From contig SHAI01000095.1 in the NCBI GenBank assembly GCA_004213235.1, positions 1 through 9,059 of the forward strand: 9,059 nt of DNA. The letters run 5' to 3'. Numbering within the stretch: position 1 is the first letter of the stretch; each line of letters opens with the position of its first letter. This DNA comes from Parvularculaceae bacterium (lineage in GTDB: Bacteria; Pseudomonadota; Alphaproteobacteria; Caulobacterales; Parvularculaceae). This document shows, in pieces, positions 1 to 6,362 of the stretch. The position numbers were made by a program, and so were the translations under genes. Under the pieces are notes generated by a model that was not told the origin of the DNA, made no database searches, and worked only from the letters and a program-made list of their open reading frames with translations.

Positions 1-233
1 GCCTTTGACGTCAAAATTGCCTTGGCATCCGCGAGCATGCCGTCAAACCTCGGGTCAGCTTTTAGCGCTGCCTCGCCTTTTGCGTTTTGTTCGCGCACCC
101 AATCAAGCGCATCCTCGCCCTGGATTTCCTCCAGCCAGATGTAAGGATCATTTTTCTGGTCAGCAGCCATGGCAGCTGCCATCATTGACACAAGAAGGGC
201 CGCGCCCGACGCGGCTAGGGTTTTTCTGATCAT
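1..233 (-). CDS. Prolyl oligopeptidase family serine peptidase, N-terminal part (runs off left edge)
   Basis: Only the first 77 codons are in the window; the gene continues beyond base 1. The start at 233 follows an AAGGT-type ribosome binding site. The N-terminus is a signal peptide: MIRKTLAASG, a hydrophobic Ala/Leu/Met stretch, and a likely signal peptidase I site near AMA-A (residues 21-24). The mature part begins with DPYIWLEEIQGEDALDWV (residues 29-46), the typical opening of S9A prolyl oligopeptidases (DPYxWLE, then WVxxQN). Family members cleave after proline in short peptides; this copy would act in the periplasm. The catalytic Ser/Asp/His domain lies outside the window, so activity cannot be judged. 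It has the same orientation as the lipoprotein gene at 563-1222 but is separated by 329 bases, so it probably has its own promoter. The family call rests on the N-terminal motif only. Confidence 0.82.
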   Translation of the reverse strand, partial: MIRKTLAASGAALLVSMMAAAMAADQKNDPYIWLEEIQGEDALDWVREQNAKGEAALKADPRFDGMLADAKAILTSK

Positions 234-562
234 ATTGCATCTACCTTTTAACTACCACGCGTTATCGACGGGTTGAAACATTCATCCTCACACTCGCCAT
301 ACCAATGCGCGTTTTGCCACCGCATGATTTGCCCTTTGCCAGATAGTGGCCCCTTGATCGCGCACGATATCGATCAGCCGGTTGGCGCGACCTTAAACTG
401 AAACGACGGAAAAACCGACTGAAAGCGAAGACATTGCCTGCATACGCGTGCACAGCGTGGCTGTCTGCCGCATCGTGCCTGGACTTTAAATTGCGTGTGA
501 CACTCACCAGACACAACTACCCGCGAACCAAACACCAAACTGGCGTATGTTATTGATATTGA
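234..562. other. Intergenic region, 329 bases, no supported gene
   Basis: This stretch lies upstream of the prolyl oligopeptidase gene and downstream of the lipoprotein gene. An 84-codon open frame exists on the minus strand (262-516), but it has Arg/Ser-rich composition, no recognisable motif and no clear ribosome binding site. A small inverted repeat, TGATCG (355-360) and CGATCA (371-376) with a 10-base spacer, is the only structure noticed and may be chance. I could not pick a convincing promoter or terminator. Confidence 0.5.
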
Positions 563-1222
563 TTACGTCCCGGGGTTTTCACGCCCTTGCAGGACGAGGG
601 GGCGCAGATTGTCCGCGACTTCACGGGCGGAAAATGCCCGCGGGTCATCGGCTGGCTTTGGTCCTTCGTGCATTGTAACAAATGCCACAGCAGAATAGCG
701 CGTAATCTCACGGGTATAGGTGTCTACAGGCGCACCCCAGCCCCAGCCCCACGCATAGTAGGGGAACGCGTAACCGAACCCGCGACGGTAGCGTCCATAA
801 TAAGCCGGGCCCCAGGGCCCATAGCCCGCACCAAAACTGGAAGTGGTTTGGGTGGAGCGGTTCGCCTCCGTGTCGTTTTCAAAAACGATAAAATGGTCAT
901 ACCCATTGATCAGGGTGAGTTCGGCCGCTCGGTAGAGCAGGAAATTTTCAACTGTCTCACGACTTGTCGACGAATTACCGCGAAACATGATGCGGTAACG
1001 ATTTGATTCGATCCGCTGTTCAGAAAAACCATAGCCATTTTGCGCGGTCGCCGGCGCATATTGCGTTGCAGTGACACAGGCTGACAGCAAAATTACCGCG
1101 CCCGCGGCCACAGCAACCCTTGCAAAACGTCCGAGATTTGATTGACCACTTTTTCTCACGCCGCCACCGTTTTCCAAGCGGCCATTGCGCATCGAACGGC
1201 AATATTCATTCAACAAAAACAT
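563..1222 (-). CDS. Lipoprotein resembling the CC0125/CC1285 family
   Basis: This 219-residue protein has a hydrophobic segment (about residues 34-48) ending in the lipobox LSAC, which puts the lipidated Cys at position 49. It is therefore likely an envelope lipoprotein of unknown function. The middle carries LLYRAAELTLINGYDHFIVF (95-114), the hallmark 'RAAELTL..GYDxF' stretch of the Caulobacter-type CC0125/CC1285 lipoproteins. A low-complexity Gly/Tyr/Trp/Pro-rich loop follows (130-165), then a beta-like stretch (SAVAFVTMHEG, 177-187) and a short C-terminal helix. The start at 1222 has AGGAG 10 bases upstream, but it gives an unusually long N-region before the hydrophobic core. An internal GTG at 1159 (residue 22, V of VRKSGQ) would give a more usual lipoprotein signal. 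The gene is divergent from pckA across a 355-base gap. No reaction can be assigned. Confidence 0.78.
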   Translation of the reverse strand: MFLLNEYCRSMRNGRLENGGGVRKSGQSNLGRFARVAVAAGAVILLSACVTATQYAPATAQNGYGFSEQRIESNRYRIMFRGNSSTSRETVENFLLYRAAELTLINGYDHFIVFENDTEANRSTQTTSSFGAGYGPWGPAYYGRYRRGFGYAFPYYAWGWGWGAPVDTYTREITRYSAVAFVTMHEGPKPADDPRAFSAREVADNLRPLVLQGRENPGT

Positions 1223-1577
1223 AACCTCACCTCTCCTAGGCCCGTGTTAGACACCCCCGACCTTGGGTCAGCATAACCGTTAGAGCGCAACAGCGAAAGT
1301 ACCGGCCAGGCAGTCGAGCCCTTGCGCCAAAATTGAACCAATCCGTAAAAACGTCCTTCTTGCGCGCGTCCACTGCTTCAGTGCCGCTGGTTAACTTCTC
1401 AGGGTGAACATGCCCGCCAATTGGCGAAATCCACCGAATGCAGTAAATTATCGTTTGCTGAGTTGACATCTGCCCGCAGTGACGGTTCTTCCGCAGTATG
1501 AACGAAGCTGAGATCTGCCCGGATATTGTCGGCAATTGTCAGCAACTTGTTAGGTATGGCTTGGGAGGGCCTTTATT
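1223..1577. other. Divergent intergenic region between the lipoprotein gene and pckA
   Basis: This 355-base gap must hold the promoters of two divergent genes. A perfect TTGACA (1463-1468) is present on the plus strand, but no acceptable -10 lies 15-19 bases further on. A TTGTCA (1536-1541) also lacks a -10 partner. The 9-base word ATCTGCCCG occurs twice (starting at 1468 and 1512), about 44 bases apart, which is weak evidence for a binding site. A 99-codon minus-strand frame (1236-1535) uses a TTG start, lacks a ribosome binding site and is not supported. Confidence 0.45.
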
Positions 1578-3182
1578 ATGAGCATCAGTGTCGTCGGTAC
1601 GGCCGACGCGATATCGTGTTTTGAGGACGCCGCACCAGTGACGCGGCGCAACCTTACTGCCGCAGCTTTATTCGAGCACGCAGTTTCTGACAACGAAGGA
1701 CAAATCGCTGCCGGCGGCGCGCTTGTTGTGCGCACCGGTGAACACACAGGCCGATCTGCCCAAGACAAATTCATTGTTGATCACGATATCATACGCGACA
1801 AAATCTGGTGGGACGCCAATAAAGCCATCACGCCGGACCAGTTTGATACGCTCTATGATGATATGCTTGCCTATGCTGGCACCCGCGAGATTTACGCACA
1901 GGACTTGAAGGGCGGGACCGACAAGGATCACGCGATCAATGTGCGTGTCTTCACCGAATTCGCATGGCATAGCCTTTTCATTCAACATCTTTTGGTGCGC
2001 CCACCATTCGAAGGACGATTGCTCGACACCGGCGGGGAACCGGATTTTCGTATTATAGATCTGCCTGGTTTTAGCGCCGATCCTGACCGCCATGGCAGCC
2101 GCACGGGCACCGTGATCGCCGTCGATTTTGAACGCCGCGTGGTACTGATTGCCGGCACCTCCTATGCCGGTGAAATGAAAAAATCGGTGTTCACGATCCT
2201 GAACTTCCTCTTGCCGGAAAAACGGGTGATGCCCATGCATTGCTCCGTGAATGTCGGACAGAACAATGACTCAGCAATCTTTTTCGGCCTTTCGGGTACT
2301 GGCAAGACGACACTTTCTGCTGATCCAAACCGTACACTGATTGGTGATGATGAACACGGATGGTCAGAAAACGGCCTGTTCAATTTTGAAGGTGGCTGTT
2401 ACGCGAAAATGATCCGGCTATCGCCGGAAGCTGAGCCGGAAATTTTTGCCACAACATCAAAGTTCGCGACCGTGCTGGAAAATGTCATCATGGACCCGGC
2501 GACACGCACGCTTGATTTTGATGACGCGTCGCTAACGGAGAATACTCGCGGGGCCTATCCCATCAATTATATTCCGAATGCCAGCCTGGATGGGCGTGCA
2601 CCGCACCCGAAAAACATCATTATGCTGACATGTGATGCCTTCGGCGTCATGCCGCCGATTGCAAAGCTCTCCGCAGAACAGGCAATGTATCAATTCCTGT
2701 CAGGCTATACAGCAAAGGTCGCCGGCACGGAAAAAGGTGTCACGGAGCCACAAGCAACATTTTCAACATGCTTCGGCGCGCCGTTTATGCCGCGTCATCC
2801 ATCGGAATATGGCGCGCTATTGGGCGAGTTGATCGACCAACATGGTGCGGCGTGCTGGCTCGTGAACACCGGATGGACAGGTGGTCCGCACGGTGTTGGT
2901 TCGCGCATGCCGATCAAGGCAACCCGCGCCCTTCTTGCCGCAGCGCTTGACGGTTCGTTGAACCAGGCACCATTAGCAAAACATCCGATCTTCGGGTTTG
3001 ATGTGCCGACCGAGGTTGCGGGTGTCGATGCGCACATTCTTGATCCGCGCAGCACCTGGCAAGACCCGGTGGCCTATGATGCGCAGGCAGCGAAGCTGGC
3101 CGCGATGTTCGTTGAAAATTTCAGGATTTTTGACGCCTATGTTTCGGAAGCCGTGAAGGCCGCAGCGCCTCAGCTGATATGA
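1578..3182 (+). CDS. pckA: Phosphoenolpyruvate carboxykinase (ATP)
   Basis: PckA converts oxaloacetate plus ATP to phosphoenolpyruvate, CO2 and ADP, the entry step of gluconeogenesis from TCA-cycle intermediates, in the cytoplasm. The protein has 534 residues, the normal length of the bacterial ATP-dependent enzyme. The P-loop GLSGTGKTTLS (237-247) has Lys243 and Thr244. The kinase-2 motif LIGDDEH (254-260) provides the metal-binding Asp257/258. Further conserved elements are HTGRS (Arg59, substrate), GEMKKSVF (198-205, with Lys201/Lys202), His221 in MHCSVN, ENTRGAYP (Arg324) and NTGWTGGPHGVGSRM (430-444). All key residues I know for the Escherichia coli enzyme have counterparts, so it should be active. 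The start at 1578 is preceded by GGGAGG nine bases upstream. The gene converges on the coiled-coil gene at 3185 with 2 bases between stops. No HPr-kinase or ChvG/ChvI-type genes, often neighbours of pckA in Rhizobiales, are visible here. Confidence 0.98.
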   Translation: MSISVVGTADAISCFEDAAPVTRRNLTAAALFEHAVSDNEGQIAAGGALVVRTGEHTGRSAQDKFIVDHDIIRDKIWWDANKAITPDQFDTLYDDMLAYAGTREIYAQDLKGGTDKDHAINVRVFTEFAWHSLFIQHLLVRPPFEGRLLDTGGEPDFRIIDLPGFSADPDRHGSRTGTVIAVDFERRVVLIAGTSYAGEMKKSVFTILNFLLPEKRVMPMHCSVNVGQNNDSAIFFGLSGTGKTTLSADPNRTLIGDDEHGWSENGLFNFEGGCYAKMIRLSPEAEPEIFATTSKFATVLENVIMDPATRTLDFDDASLTENTRGAYPINYIPNASLDGRAPHPKNIIMLTCDAFGVMPPIAKLSAEQAMYQFLSGYTAKVAGTEKGVTEPQATFSTCFGAPFMPRHPSEYGALLGELIDQHGAACWLVNTGWTGGPHGVGSRMPIKATRALLAAALDGSLNQAPLAKHPIFGFDVPTEVAGVDAHILDPRSTWQDPVAYDAQAAKLAAMFVENFRIFDAYVSEAVKAAAPQLI

Positions 3183-3184
3183 AC

Positions 3185-3604
3185 CTACAAATCGTGATCG
3201 TCCACATTTAGGCGATCACGGAATGGGTTCGGGGCGGCCTCAGATAAGCTCGGCATGATTGCTCCTATAACGTGACTGTCGTCGTCATGCCTGCTCGACG
3301 CAGCCTCAGCCTGGGGCTCGAATGGCTCCGAGCTCAAAGGCTCCGTATCGGGGCTACCAGCTTGCACCATGAGCGTATGAACCACCCGGGTTTGTTCTTC
3401 GATCACCGTAGCCAGGCGATAAAGACTTTGCAGTTGTTGATTTAATCGGTTGTCGATGTCGTGTTGCAGATATTCCAGCTGCGCAATCGTCGTAACCACC
3501 GCACTTTCCAAATCCGTCAAGCGCGTTTCTGACGACACGCCCGCAGTTTCAAGGGCAACTTCATCGTTTGCAGACCCGGCCAGGTTTTGAGGGGGCACTG
3601 ACAT
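3185..3604 (-). CDS. Small acidic protein with predicted coiled coil, family not recognised
   Basis: I do not recognise this 139-residue protein. It is probably a real gene: ATG at 3604 follows AAGGT by a normal spacing, the frame fills the whole gap next to pckA, and composition looks soluble with heptad-like patterning. Residues about 28-80 (RLTDLESAVV onward) contain regularly spaced Leu/Ile/Val with Gln/Arg/Glu between, consistent with one amphipathic helix or coiled coil. This segment includes LEYLQHDIDNRLNQQLQSL and ends near VVHTLMVQAG. The tail (81-139) is Pro/Ser/Glu/Asp-rich and likely disordered, ending in DRLNVDDHDL. There is no signal peptide, membrane segment or cysteine cluster. 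It could be an oligomerising scaffold, adaptor or regulator, but the sequence shows no function. Its 5' leader carries a perfect inverted repeat (3615-3644), and its last codons carry a stem-loop. Confidence 0.7.
   Translation of the reverse strand: MSVPPQNLAGSANDEVALETAGVSSETRLTDLESAVVTTIAQLEYLQHDIDNRLNQQLQSLYRLATVIEEQTRVVHTLMVQAGSPDTEPLSSEPFEPQAEAASSRHDDDSHVIGAIMPSLSEAAPNPFRDRLNVDDHDL
3193..3220. terminator. Stem-loop at the convergent end of pckA and the small gene
   Basis: CGTGATCG (3193-3200) is perfectly complementary to CGATCACG (3213-3220). An inner CC/GG pair with one bulged T leaves a 7-base loop. The structure lies 11 bases after the pckA stop and inside the final codons of the minus-strand gene. 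Its position fits a transcription terminator or 3'-end stabiliser for pckA mRNA. No T-run follows on either strand, so it is not a canonical intrinsic terminator. The terminator role is inferred; the complementarity is seen. Confidence 0.45.
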
Positions 3605-3614
3605 AAAAATACCT

Positions 3615-3644
3615 TAGGTTGTTAATGGCTCACATAACAACCTA
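3615..3644. promoter_or_regulatory. Perfect 10+10 bp inverted repeat before the small coiled-coil gene (candidate operator)
   Basis: TAGGTTGTTA (3615-3624) and TAACAACCTA (3635-3644) form a perfect inverted repeat with a 10-base spacer, so arm centres are 20 bp apart (about two helical turns). This geometry suits a dimeric DNA-binding protein. The repeat ends at the ribosome binding site of the gene starting at 3604 and overlaps a possible -10 (TAGTAT on the minus strand), so a bound protein could block transcription. As RNA it could instead form a hairpin next to the ribosome binding site. No regulator gene is adjacent and the motif is not one I recognise. Confidence 0.5.
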
Positions 3645-3761
3645 TACTAGATACTTTTCGTTTGCCAGAGGTTAAAGTAACCGACCGTGTGGTGTGAGCC
3701 CTTTGGCTCCCGCGATTATTTAGAGAATCCTGGTGCTAAATACCTCATGGTTTTAAGTTTA

Positions 3762-3996
3762 GCGAGCGTCAGTGAGCCTCGTAAATACATCCTCATTGGG
3801 GAGTTCGTTGCGCAGTCGGACGTGGAACCACTGGTTATAGCGGGTCTCCCATGGAGCGGCGGGCGCTATGTGTAGGGGCTTGGTTCCAAGCTCGATGCAT
3901 CACTCACGCAGCGCCTCGGCGATAAACCCAGGGCCATTGTCACTGCAAATATACGCCGGTTTCCCATGCTTCATCGGCAGGGGGTAAGACAAAGGC
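3762..3996 (-). pseudogene. Decayed IS3-type transposase (integrase core) fragment
   Basis: The minus strand translates to a degraded DDE integrase C-terminal half: MKHGKPAYICSDNGPGFIA, then EALRE, an in-frame TGA (3902-3900) where the family normally has Trp, then CIELGTKPLHIAPAAPWE, LRNELPNEDVF and TRLTDAR before a TAA (3761-3759). Intact IS3-family proteins of this type read like 'SDNGPEFIA..LREW...PGSPWENAYNESFHSRLRDEL'. The catalytic Asp in SDNG is retained. The catalytic Glu of 'NESF' has become NQWF, and the N-terminal half with the first Asp is missing, so the fragment is dead. The right boundary near 3996 is approximate. No terminal inverted repeats or target duplications were found. 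It lies immediately upstream of trmB. Confidence 0.82.
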
Positions 3997-4066
3997 GCGC
4001 GTGTGAATGATAAATTGCCAGCACAAATTACGTCGCACTTTGGTGCAAATACGCTATGACGACGTC

Positions 4067-4762
4067 ATGTCATCACCGCGCTACATACCGAAAGTCTATG
4101 GTCGTCGACAGGGCAAGGGATTCAAACCGCGCCTGGCGCGCCTTTATGAAGACCTGTTGCCAAATATCTCGATCACATTGCCCGATAGCGGAAAGATCGA
4201 CATCGCAAATCTGGTATCGGGTTCGAAATCGCCCTGGTTAGAAGTGGGCTTTGGTGGCGGGGAGCATTTGGCATGGCAGGCCGCACGCCATCGCGATGTC
4301 ATGATGATCGGCGCTGAGCCGTTTATTGATGGCGTTGGCAAACTCCTGTCGCTCGTGGATGAACACAAACTGACAAATGTCCGGATCTTACACGGGGACG
4401 CACGCCCGCTGATGGAAGCACTGCCGGATGGAACGCTGGAGCGGATCTTTGTCCTGCACCCCGATCCCTGGCCGAAGAAAAGGCATTTCAAACGGCGCAT
4501 GATTTCGCCCTGGTTTTTTGCCGAGGCAACGCGGCTGATCCAGCCAGGTGGCATGTTGCGGGTGGCGTCGGATATTCCGGACTATGTGCGCTGGACGTTG
4601 ATGCACGCGCAAGACGCGCCCGCTTTTGAGTGGATGGCCAGCAAAGCCGACCACTGGCGTGTACGGCCCGATGACTGGCCACAGACGCGCTATGAGGCAA
4701 AAGCACTGCGCGAAGGGCGCCCGCCCGCCTATTTGCAGTTCAGCCGTCTGGCCGACACCTAA
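4067..4762 (+). CDS. trmB: tRNA (guanine-N7-)-methyltransferase
   Basis: TrmB transfers a methyl group from S-adenosylmethionine to N7 of G46 in the tRNA variable loop. From 4067 it has 231 residues, the usual size. The SAM-binding motif LEVGFGGGEH (58-67) is followed by the acidic residue in GAEP (82-85) and by GDA (110-112). The family signature HPDPWPKKRHFKRR (131-144), a catalytic Asp in ASDIPDY (167-173) and TRYEAKALREG (207-217) near the C-terminus are all present, so it should be functional. The open frame extends upstream to an ATG at 4007 (251 residues), and a GTG at 4043 is also in frame. I prefer 4067 because MSSPRYIPKVYGRR matches the usual N-terminus, although no clear ribosome binding site precedes it. 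A transposase remnant lies directly upstream, so any former operon partner there has been lost or moved. The esterase gene follows 107 bases downstream on the same strand. Confidence 0.95.
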   Translation: MSSPRYIPKVYGRRQGKGFKPRLARLYEDLLPNISITLPDSGKIDIANLVSGSKSPWLEVGFGGGEHLAWQAARHRDVMMIGAEPFIDGVGKLLSLVDEHKLTNVRILHGDARPLMEALPDGTLERIFVLHPDPWPKKRHFKRRMISPWFFAEATRLIQPGGMLRVASDIPDYVRWTLMHAQDAPAFEWMASKADHWRVRPDDWPQTRYEAKALREGRPPAYLQFSRLADT

Positions 4763-4856
4763 CCAAATTCGAGACCAATCCCCTCTTCGCTTAGTAGGGC
4801 AAGCGGCGCATTGCATTCCCGCACCAGCCGGGCAAAATGCGCAAAGGTCGTTTTGG

Positions 4857-4862
4857 AAGGAG
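4857..4862 (+). promoter_or_regulatory. Ribosome binding site deciding the esterase start
   Basis: AAGGAG lies 7 bases before the ATG at 4870. It favours that start over the in-frame ATG at 4837, which has no such site and would put eleven extra, Arg-rich residues ahead of the lipoprotein signal. Confidence 0.75.
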
Positions 4863-4869
4863 CGCCCGG

Positions 4870-6183
4870 ATGCCCCGTCACCTGTTGTTCATCTGGCTTG
4901 CAATGTCTGCGCTTTCGGGATGCGTTGAGATTACCGCCGCCTGGGCAGACCTTGATCCCAGCGGGAAAGAGACCGCACGACCGCCATTGGCCATCCCATC
5001 CGGGCCCCAGGCAGTACATGCGTGGGAATCTGAATCGCGGCCTGACCTGCAACGCCGCCTGCAAGAAGCCATTTACGGCATTATGCCGAGCAATGGCCAA
5101 ACCGCTGTTCTTGAAAAACGCGTCCTGGATGCAGCTGCGTTCAGCGGCGCGGGGACCCTTGAAAAATGGACCCTCAATGTACGCGGAGAGTTTGCCGAAG
5201 CGGCGTTTTCCAGCGGTCCAATGCAGGTGCACGTCCTTATCCCGCATAACCGGCCGGGACCACACCCCATAATCCTGATACAATCATTCTGCCCGGCACG
5301 GTCGACCTTGCAACACCCCGCCATGACAGATCCTGACGATGACGCAGGCTCGGGCGGTATTTTCGGCGCAATTGCGACTTATGTCTTTGGACGGTTTATC
5401 TGTACCCCCCCGGTTGAAGACATTCTGGCGTCCGGCTATGGCATTGCCATTATTGATCAGTATGCATTCGTACCCGATGACAGCACGGCAGGCCTTGCCA
5501 CATTGCGCGAATTTGCAAAAAGCAATGATGAGACAAAAACCCGCTGGGGTGCCATTGGGGCCTGGGGATGGCTTTATGCCCGTGTCGCTGAAGCTGTCGA
5601 ACGCGACCCACGCATAAACGCGGATGCGGTCATCGCCTGGGGGCATTCGAGATATGCCAAAGCTGCTCTCGTTGCCGCGGCATTTTTTCCGCAGATTGAC
5701 GGGGTCATCGCCCACCAGTCGGGCACGGGCGGTGCATCGCTGAATTGGAATAAACCAGGTGAGAGCGTTCGCGGCATCATCAAAAATTACCCCCACTGGT
5801 TTGCACCTGGGTATGCAGACTTTATCGACGCGTCCGATGGCAAGGGGCCGCGCCCGGATCTCGATCAGCACATGCTGCTGGCCCTTATCGCGCCGCGCCC
5901 GGTTTTCCTCGGCAATGCAAGGCGCGACGTCTGGTCGGACCCCAATGGTGCGTTTCGCGCCGCCAAAGGCGCGCAGCCCGCTTATGCTCTTTACGGTGCC
6001 ACCGGCCTGAACGTTGGCCGGTTGAACGAGTTCGAACCAGCGGCAGAACTTGCGTTCTGGCTCCGTCCCGGCACCCATGGTGTTGTCGAAGAGGACTGGC
6101 CTGCCTTCCTACAATTCCTGTACGCACATTTTCCTGCGACTAATCGTAAATCCTGCGCCAGCAAGGCATCCAAGTGTCAATGA
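4870..6183 (+). CDS. CE15 / glucuronoyl-esterase-like alpha/beta hydrolase, lipoprotein
   Basis: This 437-residue protein has an N-terminal signal with a lipobox (LSGC, Cys18), so it is probably an envelope lipoprotein facing the periplasm or outside. The fold is alpha/beta hydrolase. The nucleophile elbow GHSRYAK (258-264, Ser260) has the G-x-S-R-x-x-K form of carbohydrate esterase family 15. It is followed by HQSGTGG (282-288), NYPHWFAPGY (306-315), DQHMLLALIAPRPVF (332-346) and the catalytic-His region RPGTHGVVEEDW (399-410, His403). Family members hydrolyse the ester between glucuronic acid on xylan and lignin alcohols, or related uronate esters; the substrate here is inferred. The slot where fungal CE15 enzymes carry their catalytic Glu appears to be Gln283, and Asp353 in RRDVWSDP may supply the acid instead. 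Conserved homology ends at FLQFLYAHF (413-421). The tail to the stop at 6183 overlaps a transposase remnant in another frame, so the native C-terminus was probably replaced. Confidence 0.85.
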   Translation: MPRHLLFIWLAMSALSGCVEITAAWADLDPSGKETARPPLAIPSGPQAVHAWESESRPDLQRRLQEAIYGIMPSNGQTAVLEKRVLDAAAFSGAGTLEKWTLNVRGEFAEAAFSSGPMQVHVLIPHNRPGPHPIILIQSFCPARSTLQHPAMTDPDDDAGSGGIFGAIATYVFGRFICTPPVEDILASGYGIAIIDQYAFVPDDSTAGLATLREFAKSNDETKTRWGAIGAWGWLYARVAEAVERDPRINADAVIAWGHSRYAKAALVAAAFFPQIDGVIAHQSGTGGASLNWNKPGESVRGIIKNYPHWFAPGYADFIDASDGKGPRPDLDQHMLLALIAPRPVFLGNARRDVWSDPNGAFRAAKGAQPAYALYGATGLNVGRLNEFEPAAELAFWLRPGTHGVVEEDWPAFLQFLYAHFPATNRKSCASKASKCQ

Positions 6184-6362
6184 GCGGGAAAGATAAGTGT
6201 TATAACAACGCTGCTGCGGAGATCTTATTCAAAACTATCAAGACAGAGTTTCAGGAAAACTCTTGGCGGACACGCCGCGACACCGAGGCCGCGCAACTGA
6301 GCAATTGCAGCGGCATCAAACCTGGACACGTTCAGTATATTAAGCAAAATGGAATAACTTGA
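6150..6362 (+). pseudogene. Decayed IS3-family transposase C-terminal fragment
   Basis: In the frame of position 6150 the sequence reads ILRQQGIQVSMSGKDKCYNN and then AAAEILFKTIKTEF, closely following the IS3-family OrfB C-terminal signature 'SMSGKGNCYDNAAVESFFKTIKAEL'. SWRTRRDTEAA matches the next block ('SWETRRQAEMA'). The catalytic Glu position of the DDE triad (AAAE) is kept, but everything N-terminal is absent, and after about 6300 the expected 'FYNPRRRHSALG' segment is unrecognisable. In the neighbouring frame FSILSKME followed by TAA (around 6330-6356) may be a worn 'LSPMEFE' end. This is a different IS3 subgroup from the fragment at 3762-3996. Its left end overlaps the last codons of the esterase gene; its right end abuts the sulfatase promoter. 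It cannot encode an active transposase. Confidence 0.85.

Noticed and set aside
262..516. 84-codon minus-strand frame between the prolyl oligopeptidase and lipoprotein genes
   Set aside because: Arg/Ser-rich, no clear ribosome binding site, no motif; treated as non-coding.
1463..1468. Perfect TTGACA as a pckA -35 box
   Set aside because: No acceptable -10 hexamer occurs 15-19 bases downstream.
1236..1535. 99-codon minus-strand frame upstream of pckA
   Set aside because: TTG start without a ribosome binding site, Cys/Arg-rich random-like composition, and it would occupy the divergent promoter region.
1668..2240. 190-codon open frame antisense to pckA
   Set aside because: It lies wholly within the strongly supported pckA gene and carries no recognisable motif; long antisense frames are expected opposite GC-biased codons.
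3687..3875. 62-codon plus-strand frame between the small gene and trmB
   Set aside because: Largely antisense to the decayed transposase fragment, whose minus-strand translation matches a known family.
4759..5283. Minus-strand frame ending in a plausible-looking peptide (HPGAPSKTTFAHFARLVREC) in the trmB-esterase gap
   Set aside because: Upstream of that peptide the frame is simply antisense to the esterase signal peptide and domain, and no family was recognised. It could be the tail of a lost gene, but the evidence is too thin.
5284..6078. 264-codon frame antisense to the esterase
   Set aside because: Shadow of the CE15-like gene, with no motif and an overlap with its most conserved region.
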